Below, in pieces: positions 1 through 5,863 of a stretch of DNA of 9,485 bases. The position numbers and the translations under genes are program-made. A model generated the notes under the pieces. That model saw only the letters and a program-made list of their open reading frames with translations. It was not told the origin of the DNA and made no database searches. The stretch spans positions 1 through 9,485 of the forward strand of contig JACQAB010000053.1 of NCBI GenBank assembly GCA_016195205.1, read 5' to 3'. Source of the DNA: Pseudomonadota bacterium (GTDB taxonomy: Bacteria > Pseudomonadota > Alphaproteobacteria > UBA9219 > RGZA01). Within the stretch, counting starts at the first letter, position 1, and every line of letters begins with the position of its first letter.

Positions 1-92
1 AGAACGGGCAGGCCTATTTGAACAACAGGCCCTTGTCCGATCCCCAGCAGGACGAGTTGGCGGTGCTTTGCATTGAGCGAAAAAATAGGTAA
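1..92 (+). CDS. C-terminal end of an unidentified protein (5' end outside the window)
   Basis: A reading frame with codons starting at base 3 is open from the window edge to a TAA at 90-92. It gives about 29 residues ending in DELAVLCIERKNR. The codon choice looks like that of the neighbouring genes, but another frame is also open to base 76, so the evidence is modest. The tail is too short to identify a family. It ends two bases before the palindromic repeat, so the repeat would form the 3' untranslated end of this gene. Confidence 0.4.
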   Translation, partial: NGQAYLNNRPLSDPQQDELAVLCIERKNR

Positions 93-93
93 T

Positions 94-178
94 GTCATGC
101 CCGCGAAGGCGGGCATCCACGAAAAGTCAAACAGCGTGCTTGTGGCCTATCGTGGATCCCCGCCTTCGCGGGGATGAC
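94..178. repeat. Two inverted copies of a dispersed palindromic repeat
   Basis: Copy 1 covers 94-121 and copy 2 covers 151-178 on the opposite strand, with 29 bp between them. Each copy is itself a hairpin: arm ATGCCCGC, loop GAAG, arm GCGGGCAT in copy 1, and the same fold with ATCCCCGC/GCGGGGAT in copy 2. The copies also pair with each other, so the whole block can form one long stem. Translated, such repeats read HPREGGDP, a phrase familiar from spurious proteins in many proteobacterial genomes. The block lies between the end of the upstream gene and the proS ribosome binding site and may act as a transcript-end or mRNA-stability element. Confidence 0.85.
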
Positions 179-194
179 CCCTCAGGATTTTTTC

Positions 195-1505
195 ATGCGC
201 CTGTCCCAATACTTCATCCCCACCCTCAAGGAAACGCCCACTGAGGCGCAAATTGTTTCGCATCGCCTGATGTTGCGCGCAGGCCTCGTGCGCCAGACCA
301 GCGCGGGCATCTATGCCTGGCTGCCTTTGGGCCTGCGGGTGCTGCGCAAAATTGAGCAGATCGTGCGGGAAGAGCAAAACGCCGCCGGCGCGCTCGAAGT
401 GCTGATGCCCACCATTCAATCCGCCGATTTATGGAAGCAAAGCGGCCGTTATGAAGCCTATGGCAAGGAAATGCTGCGCATTGTTGACCGGCATGAGCGC
501 GAAATGCTGTATGGCCCGACGAACGAGGAAATGATTACCGATCTATTCCGCCGCGAAATTAAAACCTATCGCGACCTGCCCAAAAACCTTTACCACATCC
601 AGTGGAAATTCCGCGATGAAGTCCGCCCGCGCTTTGGCGTGATGCGCGGCCGCGAATTTTTGATGAAAGACGCCTATTCGTTCGATCTGGATTACGCGGG
701 CGCGAAGAAAAGCTATCAGAAAATGTTCCTGGCCTATCTGCGCACCTTCGCGCGCATGGGCCTGCAGGCCATTCCGATGCGGGCCGACAGCGGCGCCATC
801 GGCGGCGATTTAAGCCATGAGTTCATTATCCTGGCCGAAACCGGCGAAAGCGCGGTGTTCTGCCATCCCGACTGGCTGAAAACCGATCCGCTGCGCGACG
901 GCGTGTCGCATGACGACGATCTTGAGCCGTTCGTGAACAAATACACCGGGCTTTACGCCGCCACCGATGAAAAGCACAAGCCGGGCAGCGCGGGCATCGC
1001 CGAAGAGGCGCTGATCAAAACCCGCGGCATCGAAGTGGGGCACATTTTCTATTTCGGCATCAAATATTCCAAGCCCATGGGCGCGGAAGTGAAGGGGCCG
1101 GACGGCAATAACGTCGCGCTGGAAATGGGATCGTATGGCATCGGCGTGTCGCGGCTGGTCGGCGCGATTATCGAAGCCAGCCATGATGATGCAGGCATTA
1201 TTTGGCCCGAGCCGGTGGCGCCGTTCAAAGTCGGCCTGATTAATTTAAAGACCAATGACGCCGTTGCCACCAAGCAGGTGGATGATCTTTATGCCAAGCT
1301 GCAAAACGCGGGCGTAAGCGTGCTGCTGGATGACCGCGACGAGCGCCCCGGCGCTAAATTCGCTGACATGGATCTTATCGGCCTGCCCTGGCATGTGGTG
1401 GGCGGACGCGGCCTTGAAAAAGGCATGGTTGAGGTGAAAAACCGCAAAACCGGCGAGCGCGGGGAAATTTCCATCGACGCCGCGTTGCAGAAGCTTACCT
1501 CGTAA
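195..1505 (+). CDS. proS: Prolyl-tRNA synthetase, short alphaproteobacterial form
   Basis: Charges tRNA-Pro with proline in the cytoplasm. The 436-residue product has the class II core: the TSAGIYAWLPLG segment at 35-46, TNEE at 109-112, motif 2 around RFGVMRGREF (146-155) followed by MKDAYSF, and motif 3 GSYGIGVSR (312-320). An anticodon-binding domain follows from about 343. The segment between motifs 2 and 3 (about 215-290) is short, so the usual bacterial editing insertion of roughly 180 residues is absent, as in other alphaproteobacteria. I chose the ATG at 195 because MRLSQYF matches the family N-terminus and AGGA lies 7 bp upstream. The in-frame ATG at 174 lies inside the palindromic repeat and is unlikely to be used. 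The 3' end overlaps the convergent orphan gene by 11 bp. Confidence 0.97.
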   Translation: MRLSQYFIPTLKETPTEAQIVSHRLMLRAGLVRQTSAGIYAWLPLGLRVLRKIEQIVREEQNAAGALEVLMPTIQSADLWKQSGRYEAYGKEMLRIVDRHEREMLYGPTNEEMITDLFRREIKTYRDLPKNLYHIQWKFRDEVRPRFGVMRGREFLMKDAYSFDLDYAGAKKSYQKMFLAYLRTFARMGLQAIPMRADSGAIGGDLSHEFIILAETGESAVFCHPDWLKTDPLRDGVSHDDDLEPFVNKYTGLYAATDEKHKPGSAGIAEEALIKTRGIEVGHIFYFGIKYSKPMGAEVKGPDGNNVALEMGSYGIGVSRLVGAIIEASHDDAGIIWPEPVAPFKVGLINLKTNDAVATKQVDDLYAKLQNAGVSVLLDDRDERPGAKFADMDLIGLPWHVVGGRGLEKGMVEVKNRKTGERGEISIDAALQKLTS

Positions 1506-1881
1506 GCGGCTGTTCTCTTCTTCGAAGAAGACGCCAGTGCCCAGCGATGTCATTACGGCTGGTGGAAACGCCGACGGCTTCAAGGGCTTCTAAAGCTCTA
1601 TATCCCCGAACCATTTCACGCCCACGCCCTCTGCGCATCAGGTCTTCGATGAGGCCGACGGCTGCCGCAACTCTATCGTCGCTTCTACCAATACCGCCAC
1701 TGGCTAACGTTTTTGCGTAATTGGCGCATAAGCCGATCGTTGAAAGGCGGAATCCCAAGCCTTCTGGGGGTAATTTGAACCCGACATCCAGATCTCCCAA
1801 AGACGGATGAAGCCCATAAATAATGCCAATGGCCGCTTGCACATTAGCGTCATCAAGTTCTGGATGATTGCTTTGGGCCAT
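1495..1881 (-). CDS. Orphan protein of 128 residues, unknown function
   Basis: I do not recognise the family. The product is soluble-looking, with no signal peptide or membrane segment. The N-terminal half is acidic to neutral (MAQSNHPELDDANVQ) and the C-terminal third is rich in arginine (LMRRGRGREMVRGYR, later RLLRRRE). Evidence that it is real is the 5' end: GGAGG lies 6 bp before the ATG (bases 1888-1892), and a near-consensus promoter lies just upstream. It runs against proS and lolC, splitting a pair that is usually adjacent in alphaproteobacteria, and its last codons overlap the end of proS on the other strand. The basic C-terminus would suit nucleic-acid binding, but that is only a guess. 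Gain by transfer is possible. Confidence 0.72.
   Translation of the reverse strand: MAQSNHPELDDANVQAAIGIIYGLHPSLGDLDVGFKLPPEGLGFRLSTIGLCANYAKTLASGGIGRSDDRVAAAVGLIEDLMRRGRGREMVRGYRALEALEAVGVSTSRNDIAGHWRLLRRREQPLTR
1516..1531. other. Perfect 16-bp palindrome at the convergent 3' ends
   Basis: TCTTCTTCGAAGAAGA is its own reverse complement. It lies 10 bp after the proS stop and inside the last codons of the orphan gene on the other strand. As RNA it could form a 6-bp stem with a four-base loop. No T-run follows on either strand, so it is not a standard intrinsic terminator. It could still mark a bidirectional transcript end or a binding site. Confidence 0.5.
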
Positions 1882-1910
1882 ATAATTCCTCCTTTAAAAA
1901 ACCGTGTTCG

Positions 1911-1938
1911 AGTATAAGTTATACCTCTGGCAAGTCAA
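1911..1938 (-). promoter_or_regulatory. Sigma70-type promoter for the orphan gene
   Basis: Read on the minus strand, TTGACT (1938-1933) and TATACT (1916-1911) are separated by 16 bp, close to the housekeeping consensus at both boxes. Transcription would begin near base 1904 and leave a short leader that includes the strong GGAGG site. The -35 box lies only 12 bp from the lolC start codon, so polymerase bound here could interfere with lolC expression. Confidence 0.65.
1912..1924. promoter_or_regulatory. Palindromic operator candidate GTATAA-G-TTATAC
   Basis: Six-base arms are perfectly inverted around a single G. The site overlaps the -10 box and the adjoining spacer of the minus-strand promoter and lies 26 bp before lolC. 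A dimeric repressor bound here would block that promoter. The site also places a TATAAG hexamer on the plus strand that could serve as a -10 box for lolC, although I find no good -35 partner. The binding protein is unknown; the orphan product is one possibility. Confidence 0.4.
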
Positions 1939-1950
1939 CGGACCTTCCTA

Positions 1951-3204
1951 ATGTTCTCTCCCTTTGAATGCATGGTGGCCTGGCGTTACCTGCGCTCGCG
2001 CAGGCGCGAAGGGTTCATCTCGGTGATCAGCTGGTTTTCGCTGCTGGGCATTGCTTTGGGCGTGGCTACGTTAATTATTGTGATGGCGGTGATGAACGGC
2101 TTTCGGGCTGAATTGTTTAACCGCATCCTGGGCCTGAACGGGCATTTGAATTTATACGCGCAACAGGGAAGCATCGCGCGTTTTGACGAGATGGCCGATC
2201 TGTTGCGCGGCGTTCCCGGCGTGAAGCGCGTGACGCCCATTGCCGAAGGACAGGTTCTGGTTTCCGGCCCGCAGGGATCGACCGGCGCGCTGGTGCGCGG
2301 CATCCGGTTGGATGATTTGCGCGCGCAATCGCCCCTTAGCCATAAAATATTACTAGGCACGCTGGATAATTTTAAGGGCGATCACATCGCCATCGGCTTG
2401 CGCATGGCCGAAAGGCTGGGCCTGGCGGTGGGGTCGAAGCTCACGCTCACCAGTCCGCGTGGCATGCAAACGGCCTTTGGCGTCGTGCCGCGGCTTCAGC
2501 CCTTCACCGTGGCCGCAGTCTATAACGTCGGTATGTATGAATACGACAATGGCTTTGTGTTCATGCCGCTGGACGCCGCACAAGGATTTTTCGGCATGGG
2601 GCAGGGGGCCACGACGCTGGAAATGATGCTGGATAACCCGCATGAACTGCGCGACATCACCAAACAGATTATCGCGGATGTGGGAAAGCACACCTCGCAG
2701 CCCATGCGCCTGTTGAACTGGCAGGAAGCCCATGCCAGCTTCGTCAATGCCCTGCAGGTGGAACGCAACGTGATGTTCCTGATTCTTACCCTGATCATCG
2801 TGGTGGCGGCGTTTAACATCATCTCGGGCATGATCATGATGGTGAAGGACAAGGGGCAGGATATTGCCATCCTCCGCACCATGGGGGCCTCCGGCGGCTC
2901 GGTGATGCGCATTTTCTTCCTCAGCGGGGCTTCGATTGGCTTCATCGGCACGATGGTGGGCGTGCTGCTGGGCGTGGTGTTCAGCCTGAATATCGAAAAT
3001 ATCCGCCAGGTGCTGCAAACCGTGACAGGCACTGAACTTTTTTCCCCGGAAATTTATTTCCTCTCGCATCTCCCCGCCCGGCTCGATTGGGCCGAGGTGG
3101 CGCAAGTGGTGGTGATGGCCCTGGGCTTGTCATTTCTGGCCACGCTTTATCCGTCATGGCGTGCGGCGCGGCTAAATCCGGTGGAGGCCCTGCGCTATGA
3201 GTGA
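1951..3204 (+). CDS. lolC: Lipoprotein-releasing ABC transporter permease, LolC/LolE type
   Basis: Inner-membrane subunit of the machine that extracts mature lipoproteins from the inner membrane and hands them to the chaperone LolA. The 417-residue product has the MacB/FtsX-type layout: a first membrane helix at about 23-48 (WFSLLGIALGVATLIIVMAV), a large periplasmic domain at about 50-270, then three helices at about 273-298, 318-345 and 384-402. Between helices 2 and 3 the cytoplasmic segment KDKGQDIAILRTMGAS contacts the ATPase. The ending NPVEALRYE is typical of the family. The ATG at 1951 gives the usual MFSPFE..VAWRYLR start; a weak GGA lies 8 bp upstream. The stop codon overlaps lolD by 8 bp, which suggests coupled translation. 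No lolE is present beside it. Confidence 0.95.
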   Translation: MFSPFECMVAWRYLRSRRREGFISVISWFSLLGIALGVATLIIVMAVMNGFRAELFNRILGLNGHLNLYAQQGSIARFDEMADLLRGVPGVKRVTPIAEGQVLVSGPQGSTGALVRGIRLDDLRAQSPLSHKILLGTLDNFKGDHIAIGLRMAERLGLAVGSKLTLTSPRGMQTAFGVVPRLQPFTVAAVYNVGMYEYDNGFVFMPLDAAQGFFGMGQGATTLEMMLDNPHELRDITKQIIADVGKHTSQPMRLLNWQEAHASFVNALQVERNVMFLILTLIIVVAAFNIISGMIMMVKDKGQDIAILRTMGASGGSVMRIFFLSGASIGFIGTMVGVLLGVVFSLNIENIRQVLQTVTGTELFSPEIYFLSHLPARLDWAEVAQVVVMALGLSFLATLYPSWRAARLNPVEALRYE

Positions 3205-3886
3205 GGTGCTTACCGTCCGCGATGTGCGCAAAGGCTACCGCGAAGGCCAAGGCCGGATTGAGGTGCTGCGCGGCGCCAGCTTCACCCTGCATCAGGGGCA
3301 GATGGCCGCTTTGCTGGGGCCCTCGGGTTCGGGCAAATCCACCCTGCTGCATGTTTGCGGGCTGCTGGACGAGGCCGACAGCGGTGACATCGCCATTAAC
3401 GGCCAGAACATCGGCAAGGCGGGGGACAAAGCCCGCACCGCCCTGCGCTGCAGTAAAATCGGCTTTGTTTATCAGTTCCACTATCTGCTGCCCGAGTTTT
3501 CGGCGCTTGAGAATGTCGCCTTGCCGCAAAGAATCGCCGGGAAGGGCAGGAAAGAATCCGAGGAACGCGCCGCGCATCTGTTGGGGCAGGTGGGATTATC
3601 GGCACGGCTTACCCATCGCCCGGCCGAGCTTTCAGGCGGCGAGCAACAGCGCGTGGCCATTGCCCGGGCGCTGGCCAATCATCCGGCTTTGCTTATTGCC
3701 GACGAACCAACGGGCAATCTTGACCAGGCCAATGCCCGCCTGGTTTTCGACGTCCTGTTGCAAATATGCCAAAAGGAAAACACGGCGATTCTGATGGCCA
3801 CCCATAATCTGGAATTGGCGCGCGCGCTGTCCCGTGTTATTGAAATCCACGACGGCGTTGTGCGTGAGTCGCGCGGCGCTTCTTAA
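3197..3886 (+). CDS. lolD: Lipoprotein-releasing ABC transporter ATPase LolD
   Basis: Cytoplasmic ATPase that powers LolC-type permeases in lipoprotein release. The 229-residue product has every required ABC motif: Walker A GPSGSGKST (41-49), Q-loop glutamine 93 in FVYQFHYLLPEFSALENV, signature LSGGEQQ (145-151), Walker B ALLIADE (164-170), D-loop GNLD (173-176) and H-loop His203 in MATHN. The YQFHYLLPEF stretch after the Q-loop is characteristic of LolD within the wider MacB/LolD/FtsE group. It starts inside the end of lolC (ATGAGTGA shared), so the two are made from one transcript in near-equal amounts. The next gene starts 19 bp downstream, probably in the same operon. Confidence 0.96.
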   Translation: MSEVLTVRDVRKGYREGQGRIEVLRGASFTLHQGQMAALLGPSGSGKSTLLHVCGLLDEADSGDIAINGQNIGKAGDKARTALRCSKIGFVYQFHYLLPEFSALENVALPQRIAGKGRKESEERAAHLLGQVGLSARLTHRPAELSGGEQQRVAIARALANHPALLIADEPTGNLDQANARLVFDVLLQICQKENTAILMATHNLELARALSRVIEIHDGVVRESRGAS

Positions 3887-3905
3887 TATATTATAGGCGG
3901 CAGGC

Positions 3906-4997
3906 ATGCCCGCGCAGGCGATTGCAGTTTCATCAGTTCTTGAAGAGCGGCTTAAGGGCCGCCGCGCCGCCTTGGGCGCCTTGCGCGATCTCCCCGAAGA
4001 CTATGTGCTTTTCTATAGCCCTTCCTTGCGCGGTGGGACCGAAGGCCGCGATGCCGAGCCGGTGGTGGATTATGTGCTGGCGCATAAAGAAAAAGGCCTG
4101 CTTGGCGTCGTCGTCAAAAGCGGCGAAATTGTCGAGGAACCGGGCGGCTTCATCAGCCAGTATCAGCCGTTGCGCCAGATCTACAAAATCATCGATCCCG
4201 TCCGCCCGGCCGACATGGCCCTGCGCGCGCTGCTGATGAATTTCGATCTGGCCTCGAATAAAACTTTCCCCTGCGGGGTGGCGGTGCTGTTTCCGGAAAC
4301 CAAGCGGCTTGAATTTGCCCATCCGCAAAGCTGTTACCTGTTTTCCGGCGATATTAATACGCCCGACTTCATCAAAAAGCTTGATGATTTATTCCTTGAG
4401 TCGGTGGGCGCCAACGACCGCGCCAAATTCCAGGAAAATTTTGGGAAACTGTGCGAATTCCTGATGCGGCACAGCGATAACGCTGCCGTGTTTGAAGAGC
4501 GCACGGAAAAATTGAAAGCCATCAGCCAGGCCAAAAAAGCCACGCCGCCGGTGTCTCAGGGCAACTTAAGAATGAAGGTTGCCGCGGCCCAGGGCGTTGA
4601 AATCCGCCCGGCCATGGTACAGAAGGCGCAGACAGCCCCGCCTGTGGCCAAGGCGCCCGAAGCCTCGCCGGCGGTTGAGCCCAAACCGGCGCAAGCCCCG
4701 CAGGCACAAGAGGCAAAGCCTTTGGCCATCGCCAAGGCTGAGAAGCAGCAAACATCCGTGGCTATTTCTTTGGCTTCCCCACCCCGCAAACGGCTCAAGG
4801 CCGCGGCCAGGGTGTCGGTGCCGGCAAAAGAACAGCAGCAGGACTTCTTCACCTGGATGCAGGATGTGCAGCAGAAGGGTGAAGCCGATGCCGCGCTTAG
4901 TGCCGGCCAGTGGGTCATGGTCGTGGGCATTTCGGTGGCCGTTATCTGCGTCGTTTATTTCCTGTCGGCCAACCTGGCTACGATTTTGCGCGGTTAG
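3906..4997 (+). CDS. Tail-anchored membrane protein with a degenerate NERD-like domain
   Basis: A 363-residue protein in three parts. Residues about 12-135 resemble the NERD (nuclease-related) fold found ahead of some UvrD-like helicases: VVDYVLAHKEKGLLGVVVKSG aligns by eye with the NERD core, where an Asp and an E-x-K pair form the active site. Here Asp55 and Lys71 are kept but the Glu position is Val69, so cleavage is doubtful. A helical region follows to about 210, then a Pro/Ala/Lys/Gln-rich linker to about 305. A single hydrophobic helix at about 335-357 (WVMVVGISVAVICVVYFLSA) leaves only a few residues beyond, so the bulk should face the cytoplasm. GGCGG upstream supports the ATG at 3906. 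In many alphaproteobacteria dnaE follows lolD; here this gene takes its place. The function is unknown. Confidence 0.85.
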   Translation: MPAQAIAVSSVLEERLKGRRAALGALRDLPEDYVLFYSPSLRGGTEGRDAEPVVDYVLAHKEKGLLGVVVKSGEIVEEPGGFISQYQPLRQIYKIIDPVRPADMALRALLMNFDLASNKTFPCGVAVLFPETKRLEFAHPQSCYLFSGDINTPDFIKKLDDLFLESVGANDRAKFQENFGKLCEFLMRHSDNAAVFEERTEKLKAISQAKKATPPVSQGNLRMKVAAAQGVEIRPAMVQKAQTAPPVAKAPEASPAVEPKPAQAPQAQEAKPLAIAKAEKQQTSVAISLASPPRKRLKAAARVSVPAKEQQQDFFTWMQDVQQKGEADAALSAGQWVMVVGISVAVICVVYFLSANLATILRG

Positions 4998-5002
4998 CCG
5001 CT

Positions 5003-5025
5003 ATTGTTTATCAACAATCTTTTTC
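5003..5025 (+). terminator. Possible weak terminator for the lolC-lolD operon
   Basis: ATTGTT (5003-5008), loop TATC and AACAAT (5013-5018) form a 6-bp stem followed by CTTTTTC. The stem is AT-rich and weak. Its place, six bases after the stop of the NERD-like gene and before a convergent gene, fits a transcript end. There is no matching T-run on the minus strand. Confidence 0.35.
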
Positions 5026-5427
5026 TCAAGATTCCGGCACTAAAGTTTTTGCTACAAGCGTTGATGGCTCTAATCCGAAGAACCCCTTAAGGACCCTATA
5101 GTTATAGCTATAGCTGGCTTGAATTTGTTTGAAGGGGGCGCCATTAATGCTGGTGTCTGAAATGTTTACCGTGATATCGGTATCCTTAATTCCCATGAGG
5201 TTCGATTTAATTTTATCTTGGATATCTGATGCCGAAGCCGAGGTATGCGCCATCACATAGCGCCCCGCTTCATTGACGGCATAATCCATGGTATTCCATA
5301 TCCAATACATTTGTGAAAAACTGAACAGCGCGAAGACGAACATCAGAAAAAGGGGCGCGCAAAAAGCAAACTCCAAGGCGGTGGCGCCGGTTTGATCACG
5401 GAAGGCTTTGTGAAGAAAGGCTTTCAT
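5026..5427 (-). CDS. TadE-like pseudopilin
   Basis: A 133-residue protein with a short basic N-terminus, then GATALEFAF (14-22) and a hydrophobic helix to about 42. This is the TadE pattern in which a Gly-x-x-x-x-Glu segment leads into the membrane helix, with the Glu typical of type IV pilin-like proteins. The remainder (about 45-133) should be periplasmic and includes the DYAVNEAGRYVM segment common in TadE proteins. Such proteins are minor components of tight-adherence (Flp) pili. The start ATG overlaps the stop of the upstream gene as ATGA, so translation is likely coupled. It is the last gene of the cassette. No prepilin peptidase, ATPase or secretin gene is in view, so the partners must lie elsewhere. 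Confidence 0.85.
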   Translation of the reverse strand: MKAFLHKAFRDQTGATALEFAFCAPLFLMFVFALFSFSQMYWIWNTMDYAVNEAGRYVMAHTSASASDIQDKIKSNLMGIKDTDITVNISDTSINGAPFKQIQASYSYNYRVLKGFFGLEPSTLVAKTLVPES

Positions 5428-5858
5428 TGCACCCGTACCGTACGCTGTCTTGAGAGAAGATACGGGTTATCTATGCCGGGATAAGAAAACATGAGTGGCC
5501 GGGAAAAACTGGCGTTAATAGTCATGAACTTTTCGATTCCCGCGTCGCAGGTGCTGTTGCAATCCGCTTCTGAACCGTTGCATTCGCAGAAATTCTCGGC
5601 GTTCACGGTGAGTTTGGAAGCATCAAAATTGCTAACCCGCTGCACCACTGTGGACATGCCGGCGGTGTCGGTCGGGTTCTTTAATGCATATAGAATACTG
5701 GAATTAAGAGCTGCCGCCAGTTTCATCGACGTGAAAGTCACGTCCGCTAAATCGATGAAGGGAAGCGTCATCAGGCCCATGAACATTCCTACCCAGGCCA
5801 TTTCCACGGCGGCCGCGGCTTTATGATCACGCCAAAATTTATAAAGCAAATGAAGCAT
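5424..5858 (-). CDS. TadE/TadF-like pseudopilin with a cysteine cluster
   Basis: With the start at 5858 the product has 144 residues: MLHLLYKFWRDHKAAAAVEMAWVG is the cytoplasmic end and the beginning of the membrane helix, with the pilin-like Glu in AAVEMAW. The helix runs to about residue 37. The outer domain contains FCEC then DCNSTCDAG, five cysteines within about 20 residues, a signature seen in TadE-like proteins of rhizobia and likely disulphide-bonded outside the cytoplasm. The frame stays open upstream to 5924, but that would overlap tadG by 61 bp. A GGAG inside the tadG end lies suitably before the 5858 start. It is 5 bp from tadG and overlaps the next gene by 4 bp. Confidence 0.85.
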   Translation of the reverse strand: MLHLLYKFWRDHKAAAAVEMAWVGMFMGLMTLPFIDLADVTFTSMKLAAALNSSILYALKNPTDTAGMSTVVQRVSNFDASKLTVNAENFCECNGSEADCNSTCDAGIEKFMTINASFSRPLMFSYPGIDNPYLLSRQRTVRVQ

Positions 5859-5863
5859 GACGC

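Noticed and set aside
94..178. CRISPR-like repeat pair
   Set aside because: There are only two copies, in inverted rather than direct orientation, with no cas genes.
174..194. Upstream ATG giving ProS seven extra residues
   Set aside because: It lies inside the palindromic repeat. The ATG at 195 has an AGGA site at a good distance and matches the family N-terminus.
147..419. Minus-strand open frame of 90 codons ending in HPREGGDPR
   Set aside because: It runs opposite proS and ends in the palindromic repeat; the HPREGGDP tail is a translation artefact of that repeat.
2353..3105. Long minus-strand open frame (250 codons) opposite lolC
   Set aside because: It is a His/Gln/Arg-rich shadow of a strongly supported gene, with no motif and no ribosome site.
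5090..5113. Short tandem TATAG/TATAGC words
   Set aside because: They lie within the tadE-like gene and encode its Tyr-Ser-Tyr-Asn-Tyr stretch; codon repetition explains them.
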